Source of the DNA: an uncultured Bacillota bacterium
GTDB taxonomy: Bacteria; Bacillota; Clostridia; Peptostreptococcales; Anaerovoracaceae
Assembly (NCBI GenBank): GCA_927441425.1
Contig: CAKMKG010000014.1
Location: 62,001-126,000 of the forward strand
Reading direction: 5' to 3'
DNA length: 64,000 nucleotides
Shown: piece by piece, positions 25,531 through 33,102 of the stretch
Layout: the number at the start of each line of letters is the position of its first letter
Position numbering within the stretch: the stretch's first letter is position 1
Made by a program: the position numbers and the translations under genes
Notes under the pieces: generated by a model
Told to the model about the DNA's origin: nothing
Database searches by the model: none
The model's input: the letters and a program-made list of their open reading frames with translations, nothing else

Positions 25531-25692
25531 GCTGCACTGGCGAGGTATTCTCAACGCCGGCTGAAAAGTGTTTTCTAAGGAAACCGTGAAACCTTTTACC
25601 GACTTTGATGCGAAGCATCTTAAAGGAGGCGGTTTTCGTGAAAATACTTTCCTCAACGGCGGTTTCCATTGGAATACCCCTGGCAGGCGCCG
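25531..25692. repeat. Palindromic intergenic repeat, copy 4
   Basis: This is the longest copy. The outer arms resemble GGCGAGGTATTC on the left and GGAATACCCCTGGCAGGCGCC on the right. The core GGAAACCGTGAAACC is followed by a hairpin around GATGCGAAGCATC and GGAGGCGGTTTTC. A second partial CGGCGGTTTCC unit (25656-25668) suggests a nested or duplicated copy. It lies between ord and ortA, 6 bp after the ord stop. Confidence 0.8.
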
Positions 25693-25698
25693 CTTTCA

Positions 25699-26757
25699 CT
25701 ATTTTACAATTTTAGCTTCCGGGCTGATCAGATTTCTCATATCCCCCATGATGGCTCTTGGAACCGGCAGGTCGATCATGGTGTGAAGACCAGGTCTTGC
25801 ATTGATTACGTGGGGAATCATATTGACACACATTGCAATGGTTCCGATACCGCCTGGGACTTCCGGTGAGTTGACCATATTGATGTTTGGGGTTCCTTTG
25901 ATGATAACATAGTCACCGGTCTGAACGCCCACCTGTTCCGGCTCGATCTGCTGTGGATGATCCATTTCGATCTTCAATTCGCCGTCACAATAGCCGAAGC
26001 CTTTCATTGCACAGCCGGCCACATTTCCTGCTTTTGCAAATCCATAAGGCGATTTCCTGTCAACATCCGTTACAATTGGCTCCATGGACTGCGTCACTTT
26101 ATCTACGGTCCACCCGATGGCATCAGCGATCATATGGATGGATTCGTGGAAACCAACGTGTCCGGATAGTTTTTCTGTTTCCACGCCCTTTCTAAACTCT
26201 TCTTCCGTAATTCCAATTCCTTGTTCTTCCATAACAGCAGGTCCAAAAGGAGACAAGCTGTTTACTCTTCTAGAAACGATATGTTCCACTTCTTCACAGC
26301 AACCGGTCATGGTAACAACGAGTAAATCCATGATCAGCCCAGGGTTGATTCCTGTTCCCAAAATAGAAACTCCGTTTTCTTTCGCGATTTTGTCAAGCTC
26401 ATTTGCCAGTTCAGGGGACTGTGCCATTGGATAGGCCATTTCTTCTGCACTGGATACCACATTGATTTTCTTTTCCAGAACGAACTTCAGTCTGTCAAAA
26501 GCAGTCTTTGTAAAGGAGTCTGTACAGCAGAGAACCACGTCCGCTGCTTTTTCTTTGATTACATCTTCCGGAGCGCCGATCACTACGTCCGGTCTATTTC
26601 CTCTCGGAGTTTCAATGAAATCATACATGCTTTTTCCTATTTTTTCGCCTCTTCCAACAGCACCGACGATTTCGACACCTTTCTTCTTGAGAAGCATATC
26701 CGCCATACCACTTCCCATTGCTCCGAGACCCCAAATAATTACTTTTACATTTTCCAT
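25699..26757 (-). CDS. ord: 2,4-diaminopentanoate dehydrogenase
   Basis: This 352-residue NAD(P)-dependent enzyme oxidatively deaminates 2,4-diaminopentanoate to 2-amino-4-oxopentanoate. The N-terminal Rossmann motif VIIWGLGAMGSGMADML belongs to the dihydrodipicolinate reductase-like fold. A conserved stretch ILGTGINPGLIMD marks the catalytic domain. It is the first gene of the ornithine operon, with AAGGAGAAC upstream. Its leader begins at a sigma-54-type promoter about 100 bp before the start, so expression should depend on the activator encoded at 27052-28437. Confidence 0.95.
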   Translation of the reverse strand: MENVKVIIWGLGAMGSGMADMLLKKKGVEIVGAVGRGEKIGKSMYDFIETPRGNRPDVVIGAPEDVIKEKAADVVLCCTDSFTKTAFDRLKFVLEKKINVVSSAEEMAYPMAQSPELANELDKIAKENGVSILGTGINPGLIMDLLVVTMTGCCEEVEHIVSRRVNSLSPFGPAVMEEQGIGITEEEFRKGVETEKLSGHVGFHESIHMIADAIGWTVDKVTQSMEPIVTDVDRKSPYGFAKAGNVAGCAMKGFGYCDGELKIEMDHPQQIEPEQVGVQTGDYVIIKGTPNINMVNSPEVPGGIGTIAMCVNMIPHVINARPGLHTMIDLPVPRAIMGDMRNLISPEAKIVK

Positions 26758-26861
26758 TTTCTGTTCTCCTTCTTTATTCTTCGTTTGATGAATTTAACAC
26801 TGTTTTTTACGTGCCGATTCTTCTTAGTATGAAGCAGCACGGCTATGATAATACTATAAAA

Positions 26862-26876
26862 GCAATTCCCATGCCA
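26862..26876 (-). promoter_or_regulatory. Sigma-54 (-24/-12) promoter of the ornithine operon
   Basis: On the - strand the sequence is TGGCATGGGAATTGC, matching the TGGCAC-N5-TTGC consensus at all but one position, with TTTT following. The predicted start would be near 26850, giving a leader of about 90 bases before ord. The activator gene immediately upstream encodes a sigma-54-dependent AAA+ protein, which supports the call. Confidence 0.85.
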
Positions 26877-26953
26877 AAAGGAGTTCGTCGCTATATAATC
26901 CGGATTTTTTGCAGAATTAAAATAAATTTTCCTGCGCTTGTATACAAACACGC

Positions 26954-26989
26954 AAAAAAAGACAGGACGCCTTCGCTTCCTGTCTTTTT
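26954..26989. terminator. Bidirectional rho-independent terminator after the activator gene
   Basis: AAAAAGACAGGA and TCCTGTCTTTTT form a 12-bp stem with a ten-base loop, with A/T tracts on both sides. It separates the sigma-54 activator transcript from the ornithine operon and lies between the twin palindromes and the -24/-12 promoter. Confidence 0.85.
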
Positions 26990-27014
26990 AATCTCTACCA
27001 TTCTTGCTCTCCGC

Positions 27015-27046
27015 CAAATTATTTGCATTGAAGCGCAAATTATTTG
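27015..27046. promoter_or_regulatory. Twin palindromes, probable upstream activating sequence
   Basis: Two identical 11-bp palindromes CAAATTATTTG lie at 27015-27025 and 27036-27046, with centres 21 bp apart, or two helical turns. They are about 140-185 bp upstream of the -24/-12 promoter, the usual range for sigma-54 enhancers. The activator is the presumed ligand (inference). Confidence 0.72.
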
Positions 27047-27051
27047 GCACC

Positions 27052-28437
27052 TTAGAGCTGATACTTTTTCATTTTATGCTGCAGGGTCTGCCTTTTGATT
27101 TTTAAGTATCCCGCCGCTTTGGATATATTGCCGCTGTGTCTGGCCAGAGCCAGGGCGATCATTTCCTTTTCCATCTTTTCAAGATACCAGTCCATTCCCA
27201 CTTGACTAAAATCATACGCTGCTTTGGTAATGTCCTTATCCTCATTGTTAATCAAAATATGCTTTTCCGTGAGAACCTGCTCGTCATCCGCCATTGATAT
27301 TGCAGCCATAATTATATTTTCCAGCTCTCGAACATTTCCCGGATAATCATAGTGAAGCAGCTTTTCCTTCGCCCCATCGGTTAGAGAACGAACACTTTTC
27401 CCGTATCTTTTATTGTGTTTCTCTATAAACTTGCTTGTCAGCAAGAGGATGTCATCCTTCTTTTCTCGCAAAGCCGGAAGCTCAATACTGATGATGTTCA
27501 ACCTGTAATACAGATCCTTCCGGAGCTTTCCGCTTTGGATGAGGTGTTCCGGTCTTTCGTTGATCGTGGTAATAATCCTTACATCGATAGGAATATCCTC
27601 TGTACCGCCCACTCTCCGAAGATAATCCTCCTGCAGCACCCTTAATAGCTTACCCTGCAGCTCGTATGGCATTGCGCTGATCTCATCCAGCAACAAAGTT
27701 CCCCCGTCCGCCTGCTCAAAGAGACCTACCCGGTCGATTGCGCCGGTAAATCCACCTTTCGCCGTGCCAAAGAGAATTCCTTCCAGTAGACTTTCCGGCA
27801 GCGCAGCGCAGTTTTGCGCAAGAAAAGGCTTCTCTCTTCGATCACCGTCAAAATGGATGCTCTGTGCGATGAGTTCCTTTCCTGTTCCGGTTTCACCATA
27901 GAGTAATACCGAGGCGGAGCTTCTCGTCGCTTTTCTTGCCATTTCAATGATTTCCAGAAACTTCTTGTTTTGTCCGACCAGATTGTTAAAGCTATATTTT
28001 CTGATGCGTTGCGCTTTTGTTTTTTCAGGCTCAAGCTTTTCCTTGTGAAGATCAAGTATGGTATTGGACATTCTCCGGATATCGGTCACATCTTTTGACA
28101 CTTCTATGGCCGCTATGACGGTGTCTTCATATATAACGGGTATGGTGCTATTGATTGCGTTAATTGCCTTTCCGTCGCGATTCAAGTAAGTCTGCTGCTT
28201 ATTCAGTGTGACTTTTTTATGGTGAAGTGCCTGCAGCAGGGTACTTTCCTCTTCGCTTATATTTCCAAATACTTCAGTAAAGGGACGTCTTAAAACACCT
28301 TTTCTCTGCATCTTTTCCAGACGAGCCATCGCTTCGTTGTAAATTATCGTATTCCCTTCCCTGTCAAGAACGTGTACTCCTTCATCTACTAACTGTAATA
28401 CCTTTTGCATGATGTATTCGTATTCTCTGACTTTCAT
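27052..28437 (-). CDS. Sigma-54-dependent transcriptional activator with PAS domain
   Basis: This 461-residue enhancer-binding protein has an N-terminal PAS domain (about residues 5-120) that could sense a ligand. The AAA+ domain (about 153-380) has Walker A GETGTGKE at 181-188, the sigma-54 contact loop GGFTGA at 228-233 (usually GAFTGA) and Walker B GGTLLLDEI. A C-terminal Fis-type helix-turn-helix (about 420-460) contains HSGNISKAAGYLKIKRQTLQ. The architecture is that of RocR-like regulators of arginine and ornithine breakdown. It lies just upstream of the ornithine operon on the same strand and should activate it when the inducer is present. Confidence 0.93.
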   Translation of the reverse strand: MKVREYEYIMQKVLQLVDEGVHVLDREGNTIIYNEAMARLEKMQRKGVLRRPFTEVFGNISEEESTLLQALHHKKVTLNKQQTYLNRDGKAINAINSTIPVIYEDTVIAAIEVSKDVTDIRRMSNTILDLHKEKLEPEKTKAQRIRKYSFNNLVGQNKKFLEIIEMARKATRSSASVLLYGETGTGKELIAQSIHFDGDRREKPFLAQNCAALPESLLEGILFGTAKGGFTGAIDRVGLFEQADGGTLLLDEISAMPYELQGKLLRVLQEDYLRRVGGTEDIPIDVRIITTINERPEHLIQSGKLRKDLYYRLNIISIELPALREKKDDILLLTSKFIEKHNKRYGKSVRSLTDGAKEKLLHYDYPGNVRELENIIMAAISMADDEQVLTEKHILINNEDKDITKAAYDFSQVGMDWYLEKMEKEMIALALARHSGNISKAAGYLKIKRQTLQHKMKKYQL

Positions 28438-28515
28438 AGGAACTCCCTTCCGTCTGTGCTAATCAATTGAAAACTTTTTGCTACAATCACAGCATAGCAC
28501 AGATAATCGATGGGT

Positions 28516-28529
28516 GCAAATATATTTGC
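28516..28529. promoter_or_regulatory. Palindrome upstream of the sigma-54 activator gene
   Basis: GCAAATATATTTGC is a perfect 14-bp palindrome about 80 bp before the activator start. It shares the CAAAT half-sites of the twin palindromes at 27015-27046 with a spacing one base longer. It may be an autoregulatory site, though such AT-rich palindromes can also arise by chance. Confidence 0.45.
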
Positions 28530-28702
28530 ATTTATGGAAGTACTCTCGAGGATCTTCCTCTTATCCTTAAAATGACTTTGTTCCCTTCCTTTCGACTGAT
28601 ATTGACGTATGCGTTTATTCTCGGTATAATAAAAAAGCGCATTGCGAATAGACGATGGTCCATTGACAAATACGCAGCGAAGCAATAAAAAGGAGACGAA
28701 GG

Positions 28703-29020
28703 ATGAGACTAAGAAAAGAAGCCGATGATCTGCAGGAAGAAGAAATACTACTGATTGCGAAAGTATCCGATGCCCTCGCCCATCCGGCCAGAATCAAGAT
28801 ATACAGGTTTGTCATGCAAAGCAACAGAAACAGAACTCCTGTCTGCAACAAGGATGTGGTTGCAGAATTTAATTACTCTCAAGCTACCATTTCCCAGCAT
28901 ATCAAAAAGCTTGTGGAGGCAGACCTGATACAGGTGAAAAAGGATGATAAGTTTTCCATGTACTATGCCAATATCGGCATCTTAGGGAAATACCTGAATG
29001 CGACGAAGAAGTTTGAATAA
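28703..29020 (+). CDS. ArsR-like winged-helix transcriptional regulator
   Basis: This 105-residue DNA-binding protein matches the ArsR pattern. Helix 1 contains KVSDALAHPARIKIYRFV and the recognition helix is NYSQATISQHIKKLVEADLI, followed by a beta-wing (KKDDKFSMYYA). C-x-C type metal motifs are not evident, so the signal is unknown. It diverges from the sigma-54 activator gene and starts behind AAAGGAG. A DUF1646 transporter gene converges on it from the right, so no target operon is obvious. Confidence 0.88.
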   Translation: MRLRKEADDLQEEEILLIAKVSDALAHPARIKIYRFVMQSNRNRTPVCNKDVVAEFNYSQATISQHIKKLVEADLIQVKKDDKFSMYYANIGILGKYLNATKKFE

Positions 29021-29066
29021 TAGCCACACCATTCAGATCTCTCATGGATCAATGTCTCTGCGAAGA

Positions 29067-30116
29067 CTATATTAGAAACAGAACAACAAAATCAATGGTT
29101 AAAAAAACTAAGCCTAAGGGAACACCAAACTTTGCCCAATCCTTGCTTCCGATATTTAGCTTACAGGCGGTTACAATGTTCGGAATATTTCCAGGAATGA
29201 GCATCCCTCCGCTGATCAGCAGACCCATGAGAATTGCTTTGATTTGATTGATTCCCATCTTAGGGCTGATTTCTGCAGCAGCTAGTGTTGCATTATCCAG
29301 CACGGCAGATACCATGTTGATCCAATATAATAACCCACTGTCAAGATGAATGATATACATATCAATCATCGGTCTGAAGCCAGCCCCGAGCAATTCCAAA
29401 GCGATAACAAAAAGAAATATTTTCACTGCCCTCATAAATATGACCGGGTAGTTTTCTGCACTGATTGGGCAATTATATTGTAAGGCCTCTTTCTCCATTT
29501 GAACTCTATGAATGATTTTAGCATTTCTGCCAATATTGACTGCCCCGATCAATCCCAGCGCGATGATGCCCGGCACAATATAAATTCCGATCGTCTTCAC
29601 CAGGAAAAAGAAATCCTCATTCAAAAGCGAAACGACGATGGTCGCTAGAGGTTCGCCGATTGGCGTTAATGCGGCACCTAAACCGATAGAAAAGCAGGTT
29701 ATGATACAAAGCCGGACTTTATATTTTCTTTCGATAGGAAGAGCCTTGGCTACTTCCGCCAGTACAAGAGATGCAATGATTGCAGTAATCACACTTGAAA
29801 GAATCCCTATAAAAATAATAAAGAAAAACAAGAAAACTGAAAGCGGGATTCTTTGCGTTGCTCTTTCCACACCTTCAATGATGCTATCTACCGCATATTT
29901 AAAAATAATTCCCGCAACCAAAACCGCCAAGGTTATAAAATAAAGCATTTCGTTGTGAAATATATGCGTAAATAAATCTTTTGAAATCACCCCTGCAATA
30001 ACAGTGGTGATCAATCCCATGACAAAAAGAAATACTTCTAAATTATGTTCGACCTTTTTTGTTAAAAATGGTAGTAACAATATTGCTATCAATGATATGG
30101 CTAAACCTATGATCAT
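29067..30116 (-). CDS. DUF1646 family membrane protein, putative cation or organic-anion transporter
   Basis: This 349-residue protein has about ten transmembrane segments. Its layout, with GLGAALTPIGEPLATIV in the middle and DNATLAAAEISPKMG near the end, resembles the ion-transporter superfamily that includes NhaD and ArsB. DUF1646 members have been annotated as cation transporters without firm proof. The start is set at 30116 (GAGGCAGAGA before ATG). The frame stays open further upstream, but that stretch overlaps the HD-protein gene and is not membrane-like. Its position close to the ornithine operon could suggest amino-acid related transport, but nothing in the sequence proves it. Confidence 0.78.
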   Translation of the reverse strand: MIIGLAISLIAILLLPFLTKKVEHNLEVFLFVMGLITTVIAGVISKDLFTHIFHNEMLYFITLAVLVAGIIFKYAVDSIIEGVERATQRIPLSVFLFFFIIFIGILSSVITAIIASLVLAEVAKALPIERKYKVRLCIITCFSIGLGAALTPIGEPLATIVVSLLNEDFFFLVKTIGIYIVPGIIALGLIGAVNIGRNAKIIHRVQMEKEALQYNCPISAENYPVIFMRAVKIFLFVIALELLGAGFRPMIDMYIIHLDSGLLYWINMVSAVLDNATLAAAEISPKMGINQIKAILMGLLISGGMLIPGNIPNIVTACKLNIGSKDWAKFGVPLGLVFLTIDFVVLFLI

Positions 30117-30213
30117 TCTCTGCCTCAAACTTTCGCAAAAAAAAAGTGGGATCAATTCTGATAGGAACCCTAAAACTTTAACAGTATCATAATAACAAAG
30201 CCGTTTGGTTTTA

Positions 30214-30705
30214 TCAAGGGTTTTTTGAGATGACACATTCCCATCTCTCAGCCAGCTTCTCATACCGTTCCCTTTGCTCGTCTCTGGAAAATCCAAACCC
30301 ATATTGATAATAATCGATGACATCTGCATCTTTAACGATTTCTTCGATAGGTGTACCGATTTCAGATTTATTACTATGGTTTTTAATCGCCAATGAAAGG
30401 CGCTCAACCTCTTCCTCCAAAAAAAGACCGGTTTTTCTGAGAAATTCCTTTCCCGGCAGATAGCCTGCTTCTCCATGGCCCTTCTGTCTGCCGGTAATGA
30501 TTCTTCCATAATCATGGACAGCACAGGCACACGCCGCCAGATCGGCATCGACCCCCCTTTCTAGCGCCATCAGGTATCCCAGTCTTGCACAGCTTGCCAT
30601 ATGCACCTTTTCCCAATCAATAAACTGATCTCGATCTGGCACCAGTGCTTCGTATTTTTCAATTTCTCGCAATAGTTGGCTTTGTAGTCGCAACAGTCGC
30701 TTCAC
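30214..30705 (-). CDS. HD-domain protein
   Basis: This 163-residue protein has the HD-superfamily metal motifs in order: HMASCARLGYLMA, AVHDYGR (the HD pair), a glycine-rich GHGEAGYL, KNHSNK and KDADVIDYYQYG. Such proteins are metal-dependent phosphohydrolases acting on nucleotides or related compounds. The substrate is not predictable here. The GTG at 30705 is chosen because AAGGAGG lies six bases upstream. An ATG at 30726 precedes that site and would not use it. Confidence 0.8.
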   Translation of the reverse strand: MKRLLRLQSQLLREIEKYEALVPDRDQFIDWEKVHMASCARLGYLMALERGVDADLAACACAVHDYGRIITGRQKGHGEAGYLPGKEFLRKTGLFLEEEVERLSLAIKNHSNKSEIGTPIEEIVKDADVIDYYQYGFGFSRDEQRERYEKLAERWECVISKNP

Positions 30706-30889
30706 TAGAATCCTCCTTTCCTTCATGTTTTATTTCTGTTTTATTCGCAGCCAGCCGTTCAATGAACTCCTTCGTGATCTGTTCCACTTTCCTGGCAGAT
30801 CCCGTAGTCCCCAATTTCCTTTCAAACTGAATCGCTTTCTCGTTTTTATCATTATACCATTCTTTTAATTGAATTGCTGTTGCTTGTAT
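30659..30889 (-). pseudogene. Open, coding-like frame without a normal start
   Basis: Seventy-six sense codons are open between an in-frame TGA and the TGA at 30659. The deduced peptide is charged and helix-like (QLKEWYNDKNEKAIQFERK, then GSARKVEQITKEFIERLAA). There is no ATG. Possible TTG and GTG starts lack a well-spaced site. The frame overlaps the first 47 bases of the HD gene and fills the gap after the DUF3021 gene. It may be the 3' remnant of a lost gene or a small gene with an unusual start. It is not recognised as any family. Confidence 0.3.
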
Positions 30890-31302
30890 TCATTTAATTT
30901 TTCATTTAGCTCCGTCTTCTTCCTGATGGAAATTCTCCATATGATAAGCCATGTGACCAGATAGAACAAGGAATAGACAGCAAATGAGATAAGAATATAC
31001 TTCATCTGGTTTTGGGACTCTCCTCCAAAACGGTACCATCCAAATATTTGGCCGCAGGCTATGATCGTTCCAACGGTGAGCAAATACCCAATCAGAGACT
31101 GCCATAGAAACCTCAGCTTCTCCGCGCGGTAGACCAGGTTGATCAAGGAACAAAGCACAGAAAGAACGAAGGACTGGCCGATCAAAGAAACAGGCACACT
31201 AAACGTTTCAAAGATCGTAGACATAATTATAGATAGTAGGACGATCGAGATCGTAAATGCGATCATGAGCCCCAAAAAGAAATGCTGGATTGTCAATTTC
31301 AT
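30865..31302 (-). CDS. DUF3021 family membrane protein
   Basis: This 145-residue protein has four hydrophobic segments (about residues 8-30, 38-56, 67-85 and 100-122) and a charged C-terminal tail. The size and segment spacing match the DUF3021 family, whose genes nearly always follow a LytTR regulator, as here. In such pairs the membrane protein is thought to control the regulator; that role is inferred from the family pattern. The gene lies 11 bp downstream of the LytTR gene on the same strand. Confidence 0.82.
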   Translation of the reverse strand: MKLTIQHFFLGLMIAFTISIVLLSIIMSTIFETFSVPVSLIGQSFVLSVLCSLINLVYRAEKLRFLWQSLIGYLLTVGTIIACGQIFGWYRFGGESQNQMKYILISFAVYSLFYLVTWLIIWRISIRKKTELNEKLNEYKQQQFN

Positions 31303-31313
31303 ACGAATACCTC

Positions 31314-31751
31314 CTAATAGCCTAGTTTGCGTTTAAACACAGGCACATATTGTCTAGATATAATTATTTTTTCCCCATTTTGTAGCACTGCTTCAATTCT
31401 GCCATTCAGCAACGGCGAAACATACTCGATTTTTCTTATATTGAGCACTGCAGATTTGCTTATCCGCAGCATGCTGGTTTCGGCAAAGCGATCCTCAATT
31501 TCATAAAGCCTGAGAACGGTCTCATAGACACCGTCAACTGTGTAGATAAAAACCTTTTCATCCACTGTGTCAAAATATAGGACATCTTCAAGCTTAATTA
31601 TGTATACTTTTTCACCCCTTTTTCCGCTGATTGTAGAATTGTACAGCCTCAATCCAGAAATTAGTTTTTCCAGATTTTCATCAATCCTTTTGCATTTAAT
31701 GCTGATTTCCACTTCTTCATATGCAGTTGACTGGTCGATCGTAATTTTCAA
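31314..31751 (-). CDS. LytTR family DNA-binding protein
   Basis: This 145-residue stand-alone LytTR protein lacks a receiver domain. The C-terminal LytTR domain (about residues 48-143) contains IIKLEDVLYFDTVDEKVFIYT, FAETSMLRISKSAVLNI and ISRQYVPVFKRKL. It probably binds direct repeats near its own promoter and regulates itself with the DUF3021 partner. GGAGGGGTTG precedes the start. The target genes are unknown. Confidence 0.88.
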   Translation of the reverse strand: MKITIDQSTAYEEVEISIKCKRIDENLEKLISGLRLYNSTISGKRGEKVYIIKLEDVLYFDTVDEKVFIYTVDGVYETVLRLYEIEDRFAETSMLRISKSAVLNIRKIEYVSPLLNGRIEAVLQNGEKIIISRQYVPVFKRKLGY

Positions 31752-31994
31752 TCATCAACCCCTCCTTTTGTTAAATTGTTTCCGAAATCCAGTCTACTAT
31801 CATAATACTTGGGTCTTTTGGTAAATTCAACTCGATTTCGGTTAGTTGCATAAAGCTGGCGGTAAGCTGCAGCTTTTACAAATTTTTCCGTCAAAAGAAT
31901 TGGCGGAGGAGGATATAAGTGGTAATATAGTGTCAAAGCACAAACTCAACGAATAAATGCAAGCAGATAGCAATATTTGCGCGAAAGGCTTGAA

Positions 31995-33080
31995 ATGGAT
32001 GTAATTTTAATACTAATCATCGTTATTCTTATCGCTTTATTGCTGCATTCCTATCGCAAAATTACAACAGTGATAAACGAAAAAGAGCAGTTGATCCATG
32101 CAAGGGATGCGGCTCTGGAGATTGCCAACAAGGTCGTGAACACCCAGGACTCTACTGATTTGTATCAATATATTCTGGAATCCTGTCTAAAACTTGTACC
32201 AAAAGCGAAATTCGGCAGCATTCTGATGTTTAATTCTGATGGGCTGCTTGCTGCAAAAGCCTCTGTTGGGTTTAACCTTAACGAGATCAGTAAATTTCGA
32301 TTGAAGCTTGAGGATGTTTTTCTTTATATTGCTACCGGCGGAAAAATGGATCGGACAGTAATCATTAACCGGATTGAGAATATCATAAAAAAAGAAAACA
32401 TCGTGACGTCGGGAGATCAAGGCTTTGCCATACAATCTGAGATATCTTCGCCCCTGTACATCAACGGTGAGCTCGTCGGCGTATTATGTGTCGATGGAGA
32501 TGAAAATGACATTTTTACGGAGCAGGATATTTACACGCTGAACTATATGTCCAACCAAATCAGCATCGTAATCAACAATCAGAAATTATACTCTAAAATC
32601 CTGCAGCTCTCTAGATACGACAGTATGACTCAAATGCTGAATAGAGACAGCTTTGAACAGGCGGTGGAAATGCTATTGAAGGACCCATCAAAGGATGCGC
32701 CAAACCTTCATTTTATACTGATGGATCTAGATGGCTTAAAGGCCGCAAACGATACATACGGACATCAATTCGGGGACGAAATTCTGAAAGGTTTCTCCGA
32801 AATCATTCAAAAGTACCTAAACAGAAACGATCTTTGCGGGCGCTGCGGTGGAGATGAGTTTGCTGCCGTCATCCAGGGAGATCATTTGCATGTTAGTCAC
32901 ATTCTTGAGGAAGCGAGAACGGATCTGATGGAGTTTAAAGGCAGATTTAACAATCCTGATTTTATTCCCAGCTTCAGTTATGGAAAGGCTTCCTTTATAG
33001 AAGGCAATGGCAGTTTGGATGAGCTTTACAAGCTTGCTGACAGCAGAATGTATCAAACGAAAAAAAACAAAAGACTCTAA
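31995..33080 (+). CDS. Diguanylate cyclase with GAF domain and one membrane anchor
   Basis: This 361-residue protein has one N-terminal transmembrane helix (about residues 3-20), a GAF-like sensor domain (about 35-195) and a GGDEF domain (about 205-360). The active-site motif CGGDEFAAV is intact, and LMDLDGLKAANDTYGHQFGD carries the expected metal and substrate residues. It should make cyclic di-GMP. No RxxD inhibitory site is visible five residues upstream of GGDEF. The ATG at 31995 has GAAAGG six bases upstream. A TTG further upstream was not used. Confidence 0.9.
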   Translation: MDVILILIIVILIALLLHSYRKITTVINEKEQLIHARDAALEIANKVVNTQDSTDLYQYILESCLKLVPKAKFGSILMFNSDGLLAAKASVGFNLNEISKFRLKLEDVFLYIATGGKMDRTVIINRIENIIKKENIVTSGDQGFAIQSEISSPLYINGELVGVLCVDGDENDIFTEQDIYTLNYMSNQISIVINNQKLYSKILQLSRYDSMTQMLNRDSFEQAVEMLLKDPSKDAPNLHFILMDLDGLKAANDTYGHQFGDEILKGFSEIIQKYLNRNDLCGRCGGDEFAAVIQGDHLHVSHILEEARTDLMEFKGRFNNPDFIPSFSYGKASFIEGNGSLDELYKLADSRMYQTKKNKRL

Positions 33081-33096
33081 CGAATGTGTTAGAGTC
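33060..33096. terminator. Bidirectional terminator between the cyclase and rlmH
   Basis: AGACTCTAAC (33071-33080) and GTTAGAGTCT (33087-33096) form a perfect ten-bp stem. On the - strand it is followed by TTTTGTTTTTTTT, a strong terminator for the rlmH transcript. It overlaps the cyclase stop codon on the + strand. Confidence 0.88.
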
Positions 33097-33102
33097 TCCT
33101 CC

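Noticed and set aside
27044-27058. TGGCAC-containing sequence resembling a + strand sigma-54 promoter
   Set aside because: The GG to GC spacing is nine rather than ten bases, and it would read antisense into the activator gene.
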